DNA of 5,580 bases, taken from Sulfurovum sp. Its GTDB lineage: Bacteria > Campylobacterota > Campylobacteria > Campylobacterales > Sulfurovaceae. The position numbers were made by a program, and so were the translations under genes. Shown one piece after another: positions 1 through 5,517 of this stretch (position 1 is its first letter; each line of letters starts with the position of its first letter). The notes below the pieces were generated by a model. The model was not told the DNA's origin, did not search any database, and saw nothing but the letters and a program-made list of their open reading frames with translations. The DNA lies in the NCBI GenBank assembly GCA_022729615.1, contig DZAQ01000086.1, positions 1 to 5,580 on the forward strand, given 5' to 3'.

Positions 1-335
1 TAGCATACAAGGTTAAAGTACTCGAAGAGCAGGATTTGGTTAAAGCCTATATGGGCAAATTGCCACCGGATCTCTCCATGATGGTCAGAGCCAGATCGCC
101 GCATTTCATGGAAACTTTCGTAGAAAATCCGCAAACGCAGCTTCCAGGCACCTCTATGCCTAGAGTCGGTTTGACGCACGGGGGGTATGAAAAAGTAAAA
201 GCATATCTCGAAGAGGTCGGAGATCCGAGCAAGGCTGCCAGAGCGGCGCTTGGACCATGGGTTATTTTGTTCTTTGTGGTCTTCACGGTACTTGCGTATC
301 TATGGAAAAAATCACACTGGAAAGATTTGCACTAA
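1..335 (+). CDS. petC: Cytochrome c1-type subunit of the bc1 complex, C-terminal part (5' end outside window)
   Basis: The frame is open from base 3, giving 110 visible residues before TAA at 333-335. The piece matches the C-terminal part of a cytochrome c1: a PPDLS segment, then PGTSMPRVGL, whose Met (visible residue 52) is the expected axial haem ligand. A single membrane anchor of about 17 hydrophobic residues (WVILFFVVFTVLAYLW) follows, with a short positively charged tail ending KDLH. In this family the haem domain sits in the periplasm, the anchor holds it in the inner membrane, and it passes electrons from the Rieske protein to soluble cytochrome c. The CXXCH haem-attachment sites lie upstream of the window, so whether this is the di-haem form I recall as usual in Campylobacterota cannot be checked. 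The TTG at 36 is an internal codon, not a start. Identification of the family is strong; the gene symbol follows convention. Confidence 0.88.
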   Translation, partial: AYKVKVLEEQDLVKAYMGKLPPDLSMMVRARSPHFMETFVENPQTQLPGTSMPRVGLTHGGYEKVKAYLEEVGDPSKAARAALGPWVILFFVVFTVLAYLWKKSHWKDLH

Positions 336-351
336 TATATAAAACTTCTTA

Positions 352-390
352 CTTGAGGGATTGATATTTGATCCCCCAAGCCCACTTTTT
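352..390 (+). terminator. Probable intrinsic terminator after petC
   Basis: A 10-base arm CTTGAGGGAT (352-361) faces ATCCCCCAAG (371-380) across a 9-base loop, with one A:C mismatch in the stem. The arm is followed by CCCAC and a run of five T (386-390). The T run starts 5 bases after the stem, which is slightly far for a textbook terminator. Its position 16 bases after the petC stop fits the end of the bc1 operon and separates it from moaA. Confidence 0.6.
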
Positions 391-411
391 ATCACCTCTC
401 TTTTATTAACA

Positions 412-421
412 TTTGGATACT
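412..421 (+). promoter_or_regulatory. Weak candidate promoter for moaA operon
   Basis: TTTGGATACT resembles the TTTGGTATAAT form seen twice elsewhere in this window; the hexamer GATACT (416-421) matches TATAAT at 4 of 6 positions. T-rich DNA (401-407) lies upstream, as is common for Campylobacterota sigma-70 promoters. It would give a leader of about 25 bases before moaA. No molybdenum-cofactor riboswitch could fit in so short a leader. This is a tentative call. Confidence 0.35.
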
Positions 422-452
422 CTAAGCAAAAACAGAGAAATGGACGGTTGGA

Positions 453-1424
453 ATGTTAATAGACGGGCACGGGAGAAGAGTCAACTATCTACGGGTATCA
501 GTGACAGAGCGGTGTAATTTCAGGTGTCAATACTGTATGCCTGAAAAACCATTCTCGTGGGTACCCAAAGAGAATCTCCTGACTTTTGAAGAGCTTTTTA
601 AATTTATCAAAATTGCGATCGATGAGGGTGTCAACAAGATCCGGCTTACTGGCGGTGAGCCGCTTTTGAGGGAAGATTTGGATCTTTTTATCAAAATGAT
701 TCATGACTATAAGCCGGATATAGATTTGGCGCTCACGACAAACGGGTATCTTCTTCCGGCTACAGCCGGGAGGCTCAAAGAGGCAGGGCTCAAGCGCCTC
801 AATATTTCACTTGATTCACTCAAGCCTGATGTGGCAGCCAAAATAGCCCAAAAAGATGTTCTTGAGCAGGTGCTTAAAGGGATAGATAAAGCTCTGGAGG
901 TCGGACTAAAGGTCAAAATCAATATGGTGCCGCTCAGTGGCATCAATGATGATGAGATACTTGATGTTCTTCACTACTGCAAAGGTCGGGATATTAAGGT
1001 GCGGTTCATCGAATATATGGAAAATCGCCATGCGAATATTGCCCTTAGAGGTATGCACGGTAAAGAGATACTTGAGAAGATCAAGCAGGTTCATACCATC
1101 AAAGCGCTTGGACGCGAAGGAGCGAGCCCCTCTTTTAACTATACCATTGAAGATGGGTATGAATTTGGCTTGATCGATCCGCACAAACATGATTTTTGTG
1201 AAAATTGCAACCGTATAAGGCTGACCGCAGAGGGTAATCTCATCCCGTGTCTCTATTTTGATGAGGCGATGAGTATTGCTGAAGCGGTAAAAAGCGGCAA
1301 TATCGATGAAGCGGCTAAGATACTCGCGGAGGTGCTCAAAAATAAACCCAAAGAGAATCGATGGAGCGAATCGCAGGACAATGAGGATATCTCCGCGCGA
1401 GCTTTTTATGAGACAGGCGGCTGA
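453..1424 (+). CDS. moaA: GTP 3',8-cyclase MoaA (radical SAM, molybdenum cofactor synthesis)
   Basis: MoaA converts GTP to 3',8-cyclo-7,8-dihydro-GTP, the first step of molybdenum cofactor synthesis in the cytoplasm; MoaC then forms cPMP. The 323-residue length is normal for the family. The N-terminal radical-SAM cluster motif is C21-X3-C25-X2-C28, followed by GGEP at 67-70, TTNG at 95-98 and the NISLDSL strand at 117-123. The second, substrate-binding 4Fe-4S cluster is C249-X2-C252-X13-C266, with the intervening arginines R254 and R256 that in known MoaA contact GTP or effect catalysis. The protein ends in Gly-Gly (322-323), the C-terminal tail that in MoaA reaches into the active site. All key residues are present, so it should be active. 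The start ATG has only a weak ribosome site (GGA at 442-444). Its TGA overlaps the queE ATG by one base, suggesting translational coupling. Confidence 0.96.
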   Translation: MLIDGHGRRVNYLRVSVTERCNFRCQYCMPEKPFSWVPKENLLTFEELFKFIKIAIDEGVNKIRLTGGEPLLREDLDLFIKMIHDYKPDIDLALTTNGYLLPATAGRLKEAGLKRLNISLDSLKPDVAAKIAQKDVLEQVLKGIDKALEVGLKVKINMVPLSGINDDEILDVLHYCKGRDIKVRFIEYMENRHANIALRGMHGKEILEKIKQVHTIKALGREGASPSFNYTIEDGYEFGLIDPHKHDFCENCNRIRLTAEGNLIPCLYFDEAMSIAEAVKSGNIDEAAKILAEVLKNKPKENRWSESQDNEDISARAFYETGG

Positions 1425-2182
1425 TGTTTTACCTTGCTGAGCAGTTTTTTTCTATCCAAGGTGAGGGCAAATACGCAGGAGTGCCTTCCTATTTTCTGCG
1501 AACCGCGGCATGCAATCTTAGCTGTCCCGGGTTTGGCGCTAGATATGAGATCGACGACGAAGTTCGCTACGGATGCGATACCTACTTTGCGGTTGATAGC
1601 AGATTTGCCAAAGCGTGGACAAAGATTGAGTGCGCATCTGATTTGGTGGAGAGGCTCAAAAGAGAGTTTGAGCAGATCGGGTATCTGCCCCATGTGGTCA
1701 TCACAGGCGGCGAGCCGATTTTGTACTACAAAGATGAAGTTTTTTATGGTGTGGTTGAGTGGTTGATTGCAAGCGGTATCGAGATAACCTTCGAGACCAA
1801 CGGCACTATACTGATCGATTTTGATGCCTATCCTGCATATGCCTCATGTATCTTTTCGCTCTCGCTCAAACTCTCAAACTCCGGTGAAATCAAATCAAAG
1901 CGTCTCGTTCCGGAAGTACTTCGAGTGATTGCCGAGCGCGCAAAAGAGTCTTTTTTGAAATTTACGATTGATGCCAAAATCATACAAGATGGCGCCCTTG
2001 AGGAGATACAAGAGATAAGAGATATTATTCCTGATCTTCAGGTCTATTGTATGCCTGTAGGGGAGAGCCGTGATAGCATCCGTAAAAATGATTCAGCTGT
2101 TTTTGGATTTTGCATGGAGCATAATTTTCGGTATAGCGATAGACTGCATATCCGGATTTTCGATACGACACAAGGGGTTTAG
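1424..2182 (+). CDS. queE: 7-carboxy-7-deazaguanine synthase QueE (radical SAM, queuosine pathway)
   Basis: QueE contracts the ring of 6-carboxy-tetrahydropterin, the QueD product, to 7-carboxy-7-deazaguanine on the way to preQ0 and queuosine. The 252-residue protein opens with the QueE signature FFSIQGEGKYAG (8-19), followed by the Cys-rich segment, GGEP at 95-98 (SAM binding), FETNGT at 123-128 and a C-terminal HIRIFDTTQGV that matches the usual family ending in GV. The cluster cysteines are unusual: C30-X3-C34 is followed by PGFG, so the third cysteine expected two residues later is replaced by F37. The likely replacement is C51 in YGCDT. I recall the same arrangement in the Campylobacter jejuni orthologue, so this is probably a lineage form and not a dead enzyme. 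The gene lies between moaA (1-base overlap) and queD (directly abutting). Calling it QueE and not another radical-SAM protein rests mainly on the IQGEG motif and the queD neighbour. Confidence 0.92.
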   Translation: MFYLAEQFFSIQGEGKYAGVPSYFLRTAACNLSCPGFGARYEIDDEVRYGCDTYFAVDSRFAKAWTKIECASDLVERLKREFEQIGYLPHVVITGGEPILYYKDEVFYGVVEWLIASGIEITFETNGTILIDFDAYPAYASCIFSLSLKLSNSGEIKSKRLVPEVLRVIAERAKESFLKFTIDAKIIQDGALEEIQEIRDIIPDLQVYCMPVGESRDSIRKNDSAVFGFCMEHNFRYSDRLHIRIFDTTQGV

Positions 2183-2764
2183 ATGATCATTCGCAAGCTA
2201 TTTAAGTTTGAAAATGCGCATATTGTGAGAGGCTGTACGACGAGACGATGCAGCGAAAATATCCATGGACACTCCTATCAGGTGGAGGTGCTTTTGGAGT
2301 CCAACTATCTTGATGATGGACAAATGGTATATGATTTTGGGCTTACAAAACTCTATATCAAGGAGCTCATTGATTCATTTGACCATGCGATCACTCTCTG
2401 GAGCAAAGATGATCCGAGTTATATCGCCTCCATGAAATCCTTTAGCAGCCGATGGGTAGAGCTGCCCGTCTCTCCTTCGGCAGAACAGTTTTCCCGCGTG
2501 ATCTATCTGATAGTGGAGCGTATCTTGGAGTGTACCCGGATGCAAAACGGCGAAAGGGATGTAAAGCTTCAAAGTATCATCGTCCATGAGACACAAAGCG
2601 GCTATGCGCAGAGCTTCAGGGAGGATGCCCATAGTCAAATGATGGGCGTTATCTTGCTGGATGAGATTGTTTTTTCAGATCAGGTAACTGCGGAGTGGAG
2701 TGATATCAAAATCTGGGAAAAATTACTTCAGCATAAAGTGATTATCAATCCACTCAAAATATAG
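2183..2764 (+). CDS. queD: 6-carboxy-5,6,7,8-tetrahydropterin synthase QueD (PTPS family, long form)
   Basis: QueD turns 7,8-dihydroneopterin triphosphate, made from GTP by FolE, into 6-carboxytetrahydropterin, the substrate of QueE. The zinc ligands are visible as H13 (FENAH) and H28/H30 (IHGHSY). The probable catalytic cysteine is C23, with C18 also nearby. The Asp-His pair D67-H68 and the pterin-anchoring glutamate E136 (in VHET) are present. At 193 residues it is much longer than the roughly 120 residues of E. coli QueD: about 19 extra residues lie between H68 and PSAEQ (98-102), and about 45 are added after E136. Spacing from C23 to the HGH motif is one residue longer than in E. coli. 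I recall similar long forms in Campylobacter. AAGGGG (2172-2177) lies 5 bases before the ATG, which immediately follows the queE TAG. Family membership is certain; QueD over another PTPS-like enzyme is inferred from the adjoining queE. Confidence 0.92.
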   Translation: MIIRKLFKFENAHIVRGCTTRRCSENIHGHSYQVEVLLESNYLDDGQMVYDFGLTKLYIKELIDSFDHAITLWSKDDPSYIASMKSFSSRWVELPVSPSAEQFSRVIYLIVERILECTRMQNGERDVKLQSIIVHETQSGYAQSFREDAHSQMMGVILLDEIVFSDQVTAEWSDIKIWEKLLQHKVIINPLKI

Positions 2765-2770
2765 TATAAT
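2742..2770 (+). promoter_or_regulatory. Strong sigma-70-type promoter for the small lipoprotein gene
   Basis: A perfect -10 box TATAAT (2765-2770) is preceded, at the optimal 17-base spacing, by TTATCA (2742-2747), which matches the -35 consensus at 4 of 6 positions. The -35 box lies inside queD and the queD TAG (2762-2764) directly precedes the -10 box. Transcription would start near 2777, leaving about 20 bases of leader with AAAAGGA (2784-2790) as ribosome site. Confidence 0.75.
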
Positions 2771-2795
2771 TATCCAATACCCAAAAAGGATATGA

Positions 2796-3056
2796 ATGAA
2801 AAAATTGGTTCTCTTGTTATCAATAAGTGTAGGGATATTCTTGACAGGATGCGAAGATACCCAAAAGGCATCAGTGGAAGATGCTTCAGTAGTTGAGGAA
2901 TCAAAAGACGCGACAGTGAAGGCGGCTGACGCGACAGTGGAGACAGCCAAAGAGGCTGCCGAAGCGACCAAAGATGCTGTTGATTCGACGGTTGAGGCGG
3001 TGAAGGATACGACCGAAGAGGCTATTGAAAAGAATAATTCCCCACGAGTCGATTGA
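2796..3056 (+). CDS. Small Ala/Glu/Lys-rich lipoprotein with heptad-like repeats, function unknown
   Basis: The 86-residue product starts MKK, has a hydrophobic core (4-16) and a lipobox LTGC ending at C19, so signal peptidase II should leave a 67-to-68-residue mature lipoprotein. Residue 20 is Glu, not Asp, which under the E. coli +2 rule favours the outer membrane; whether that rule holds here is uncertain. From about residue 38 the mature part is a low-complexity string of Ala, Glu, Lys, Asp, Thr and Val in which V or A recurs at seven-residue spacing (DATVKAA, DATVETA and so on). It should form a long amphipathic helix or coiled coil. There is no cysteine after C19 and no recognisable catalytic motif. 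It resembles small helical envelope lipoproteins in composition only, so no function is assigned. The start is set by AAAAGGA 5 bases upstream and its own promoter. It converges with moeA, 5 bases away. Confidence 0.85.
   Translation: MKKLVLLLSISVGIFLTGCEDTQKASVEDASVVEESKDATVKAADATVETAKEAAEATKDAVDSTVEAVKDTTEEAIEKNNSPRVD
2907..2939 (+). repeat. 12-base direct repeat inside the lipoprotein gene, 21-base period
   Basis: GACGCGACAGTG occurs at 2907-2918 and again at 2928-2939, offset by exactly 21 bases. It encodes the start of the DATV heptads. Identity at the DNA level indicates a fairly recent in-frame duplication of one heptad unit. Confidence 0.8.
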
Positions 3057-3061
3057 AAATA

Positions 3062-4300
3062 CTACAATACTGATCCAAGGGAAGAGGAGGTAAAAATCTC
3101 TTTTTGTTCCCCTTGAAACATCTCCCACTTTATCGGAATCATTTTTACTCTATCCCCCTCTCCCAGTACCGAAACCTCAGGGAGGGTGATGATAAGCCCA
3201 TCGGCTTTCGGCAGGGGCGATACCATCCCCGGTGATTGTTTTGGAAGCGGCGAAAAACTTGCTCCGTCAAAGCCCCCGAGAATGACTGTGTATTTACCGG
3301 CTTTGAGCCTCTGTTCGCTTCTCATCCGCGTCTCAACGGCGCCAAAATAGGGTGACGCGACTCCTGAGAGTTTTCGTATAACCGCTCTTGCAAAAAGCTC
3401 AAAATTGACCATTGCTGCCAAAGGATTGCCGGGGAGATTTACTATGATGGTACTGTTGATCCTGCCGATTGTGGTTGGTTTGCCCGGCTTGATATCTACT
3501 CCGCTGAAAAACAATTCCATCCCCAATGCCTTGAAGGCATCCTTCGTGAAGTCTTTGTCGCCGACGCTTACCCCTCCGCTTGTGACGATAAGATCTGCAT
3601 CAAGCGCTTGACGGATGCACTCTTGAAGTGACTCAAGCGTATCTTTGCCTCCCTCGATAGCGCTTGTTTGGCATCCAAGCTCTTTGGCTCTAGCAAGGAA
3701 CATGGGAGTGTTGGAGTTGTAGAGCTGGTACGCTTCGATGCGCTCATAATAGGGGCGCAGCTCATCCCCCGTCCCAAATACGGCTACTCTGGGTCTGCGA
3801 ACTACATGGAGATGGGTGACCCCTTGGCTCGCAAGAAGAGCGATGCCATAGGCGGTGATGCGCTCTCCTTTGCCGATATAGGGAGCACCCTTTCGGATAT
3901 CTTCACCGGCTTTGCGGATATGCGCTTGAGCGGGTATCTTGGGCGGAAGAAGAATCCCATCTTGGTGCATCTCTATCTCTTCGATCGGTACAATCGCGTC
4001 ACATCCTGCGGGGATGGGGGCTCCGGTCATGATGCGGATGGCTTCGCCCGCTTGAAGGGGGGCGCAAGCTTCACTTCCGGCATAGAGAGTCTTGTCACTT
4101 TTGACAACTTTCCCGTTGTCAGAGGCGACGACAGCATATCCATCCATCGCAGAGTTATCGAAGGGCGGCAGATCAAACTGTGCAGCATAGTCATCCGCGA
4201 CAATACGCCCAAGACTCTCTTCTATCGGGATTATTTCACCGGACAAGGATGCAACTTTATCATGTATCAGCGCAAGCGCTTCGGTTATGGAAATAGCCAC
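3062..4300 (-). CDS. moeA: Molybdopterin molybdenumtransferase MoeA
   Basis: MoeA inserts molybdenum into adenylylated molybdopterin, the last common step of molybdenum cofactor synthesis, in the cytoplasm. The 412 residues show the full family layout. The N-terminal MoeA domain has PPFDNSAMDGYAV (45-57), MTGAPIPAGCDAIVP (91-105) and GEDI (132-135). The molybdopterin-binding domain has TGDEL (177-181), YNSNTP (194-199), SGGVSVGDKDF (241-251), PGKPTTIG (272-279) and LPGNP (289-293). A C-terminal beta domain runs from about 320 to 390, and a polar, Ser-rich tail of about 16 residues follows. The start is GTG (4298-4300 read on the minus strand), chosen because a perfect AAGGAGG lies 5 bases upstream. 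The gene stands alone, divergent from the membrane protein gene and convergent with the lipoprotein gene. Some Campylobacterota have two MoeA copies; whether this one handles Mo or W cannot be told from sequence. Confidence 0.95.
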   Translation of the reverse strand: MAISITEALALIHDKVASLSGEIIPIEESLGRIVADDYAAQFDLPPFDNSAMDGYAVVASDNGKVVKSDKTLYAGSEACAPLQAGEAIRIMTGAPIPAGCDAIVPIEEIEMHQDGILLPPKIPAQAHIRKAGEDIRKGAPYIGKGERITAYGIALLASQGVTHLHVVRRPRVAVFGTGDELRPYYERIEAYQLYNSNTPMFLARAKELGCQTSAIEGGKDTLESLQECIRQALDADLIVTSGGVSVGDKDFTKDAFKALGMELFFSGVDIKPGKPTTIGRINSTIIVNLPGNPLAAMVNFELFARAVIRKLSGVASPYFGAVETRMRSEQRLKAGKYTVILGGFDGASFSPLPKQSPGMVSPLPKADGLIITLPEVSVLGEGDRVKMIPIKWEMFQGEQKEIFTSSSLGSVL

Positions 4301-4305
4301 CCTCG

Positions 4306-4312
4306 CCTCCTT
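4306..4312 (-). promoter_or_regulatory. Strong ribosome binding site of moeA
   Basis: On the minus strand AAGGAGG lies 5 bases before the GTG at 4300-4298. It is the best Shine-Dalgarno match in the window and decides the non-ATG start of moeA. Confidence 0.88.
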
Positions 4313-4320
4313 TTTCGATG

Positions 4321-4326
4321 ATTATA
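4321..4326 (-). promoter_or_regulatory. moeA promoter, -10 box
   Basis: The minus strand reads CTTTGGTATAAT with a perfect TATAAT at 4326-4321. No good -35 box is seen, as is usual for Campylobacterota sigma-70 promoters. Transcription would start near 4314, giving a leader of only about 14 bases that barely contains the ribosome site. Confidence 0.65.
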
Positions 4327-4338
4327 CCAAAGATAGAG

Positions 4339-4344
4339 TATAAT
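4339..4344 (+). promoter_or_regulatory. Promoter of the membrane protein-rsmE pair, -10 box
   Basis: GAGTATAATC gives a perfect TATAAT at 4339-4344, 12 bases from the opposing moeA -10 box. There is no convincing -35 box. The start would be near 4351, leaving a leader of about 58 bases containing a G-rich stretch (4371-4376) that can form only a short GGG/CCC hairpin. Confidence 0.6.
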
Positions 4345-4408
4345 CGGGTTTTTGGGATTGTGTTCCTCTCGGGGGGAAGCCCTTCACTCTAAAGTTTTGG
4401 AAGTTATT

Positions 4409-4807
4409 ATGGTTCAAGAGACACTGCTCTATCATTCTGTGCTGGTTAAAATATTTTTTCTTTTTTTGTTTGTGAGTCTCGCCTTGCCTTGGCTGTTCAA
4501 GGGGGTGGCGAGCAGTCAGATCAAAGCGGTGCGCATCTCCTTTTTTCTCTTTTTTGCTATTTTGACCATGGTCGCCTTCTCCGGTATGGTGCTTCTATTG
4601 ATCGCCGGTACTTCTTGGAATCTGCAAATTGGCTTGATGGTGGGGGCATTGGTATTTTTGGCAGGACTAGAGATCGCAAGAAGCCGGAAATTGACACGCC
4701 TATGGAGAGAAGGGGGAGATATCTTGAGGCTCTCCTCAAAATTGGTTGCCATAGAGTTGGCCATCACCTTGTGCATGGTAGCTCTTATGGTTATGGTGAA
4801 AGCGTAA
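4409..4807 (+). CDS. Small four-helix inner-membrane protein, function unknown
   Basis: The 132-residue product has four predicted hydrophobic helices at about 11-30, 43-66, 72-90 and 112-130. The loops after helix 1 (K31-R42) and after helix 3 (RSRKLTRLWRE region, 91-111) are basic and should be cytoplasmic, which places both ends in the periplasm. There is no signal peptide, cysteine pair or catalytic motif I recognise. ATG 4409 is preferred over the in-frame TTG at 4352 because GGAAG (4399-4403) is 5 bases upstream, the TTG lies at the expected transcription start, and the extra 19 residues are polar. Its TAA overlaps the rsmE ATG by one base (TAATG), so the two are probably translationally coupled. 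I recall a small membrane-protein gene next to the rsmE homologue in Campylobacter jejuni, which suggests a lineage-conserved pair. No function is assigned. Confidence 0.82.
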   Translation: MVQETLLYHSVLVKIFFLFLFVSLALPWLFKGVASSQIKAVRISFFLFFAILTMVAFSGMVLLLIAGTSWNLQIGLMVGALVFLAGLEIARSRKLTRLWREGGDILRLSSKLVAIELAITLCMVALMVMVKA

Positions 4808-5478
4808 TGCGTTATCTCTATCATGCAAATGCCGGTGATGCGCGACTGGCGCTGGAGGGGGATTTTCACCATTATCTTTTTAGGGTGCGCAGACATAGAG
4901 TCGCAGAGACGATCCACCTTCGAAACTTAGATGATGGGATACTCTATAGCTACCGCATAGAGGAACTCAACAAAAAAGCAGCCTCCCTGCGATTGACCCA
5001 AAAGAGCGAGCTTGCGGTGGAAGCAAAACGCAAACTCCATATCGGCTGGTGTGTCATCGATCCGAAAACTATAGAAAAAACCCTTCCGATGCTCAACGAA
5101 ATTGGAGTAGAAAAAATAACTTTTATCTACTGCAAGCGGAGTCAAAAGGATTTTAAAATTGATGTTGAACGATTAGAAAAAATCTTGATCAACTCCTCGC
5201 AGCAGTGTGGCCGCAGCAAGATGATGCAGCTACGCAGTGCGGCAAGTTTGGAGGAGTTTTTGACCGAGAACCCGGAGAGTTGGATGCTCAATTTTTCAAC
5301 CAAGAGAGTTGATGAGTCATGTCAAAATATTCATACCGTAGTCGTGGGTCCGGAAGGGGGTTTTGCCGATGAGGAGTGCGGGATGATCCCTGCCCAAAGA
5401 GTTGTGGGTTTTGAGAGCGCATTGATCTTGAAAAGCGAGAGCGCCGTATGCGCAGTCTCTAGCAAAATTTTACTTTAA
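4807..5478 (+). CDS. rsmE: 16S rRNA (uracil1498-N3)-methyltransferase RsmE
   Basis: RsmE methylates N3 of U1498 in helix 44 of 16S rRNA in the assembled small subunit, using SAM. The 223-residue length fits the family. The N-terminal PUA-like part carries HHYLFRVRR (21-29). The C-terminal knotted SPOUT domain shows QQCGRSK (132-138, usually EQSGR), VGPEGGF (180-186) and the closing SAM-loop segment LILKSESA (206-213). In better-known members that last motif reads ILRTETA, so Arg to Lys and Thr to Ser are mild substitutions. The ATG at 4807 overlaps the stop of the upstream membrane protein gene. The frame stays open for about 106 codons further upstream, but that stretch is out-of-frame with the membrane protein gene and does not look like protein. 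There is no clear ribosome site, so translation probably depends on coupling. Confidence 0.93.
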   Translation: MRYLYHANAGDARLALEGDFHHYLFRVRRHRVAETIHLRNLDDGILYSYRIEELNKKAASLRLTQKSELAVEAKRKLHIGWCVIDPKTIEKTLPMLNEIGVEKITFIYCKRSQKDFKIDVERLEKILINSSQQCGRSKMMQLRSAASLEEFLTENPESWMLNFSTKRVDESCQNIHTVVVGPEGGFADEECGMIPAQRVVGFESALILKSESAVCAVSSKILL

Positions 5479-5479
5479 T

Positions 5480-5511
5480 TTGAGGATTTTTTAAGCAATT
5501 TTTGGTATAAT
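5480..5511 (+). promoter_or_regulatory. Campylobacterota-style promoter downstream of rsmE
   Basis: A perfect TATAAT (5506-5511) is preceded by T runs at 5487-5492 and 5499-5503, about one helical turn apart. This is the periodic T-rich pattern that replaces a -35 box in Campylobacter and Helicobacter sigma-70 promoters. TTGAGG (5480-5485) is too far away (20 bases) to be a normal -35 box. Expected start is near 5518. Confidence 0.72.
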
Positions 5512-5517
5512 TTATCC

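Noticed and set aside
336..452. Molybdenum cofactor riboswitch before moaA
   Set aside because: Most of this gap is the petC terminator; the remaining leader is far too short for that riboswitch and shows no suitable fold.
3668..4321. 217-codon open frame on the + strand opposite moeA
   Set aside because: It is a shadow of a clearly functional moeA, has no ribosome site, and its translation shows no family motif or plausible composition.
4352..4408. N-terminal extension of the membrane protein from TTG 4352
   Set aside because: No ribosome site, it lies at the predicted transcription start, and ATG 4409 has GGAAG at ideal spacing.
4454..4467. T6-C-T7 tract as a phase-variable switch in the membrane protein gene
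   Set aside because: The runs are shorter than typical switching tracts, and TTT/CTT/TTG codons are expected in a transmembrane helix.
4489..4806. Upstream extension of the rsmE frame
   Set aside because: This part runs out of frame through the membrane protein gene; RsmE homology begins exactly at ATG 4807, which gives a normal family length.
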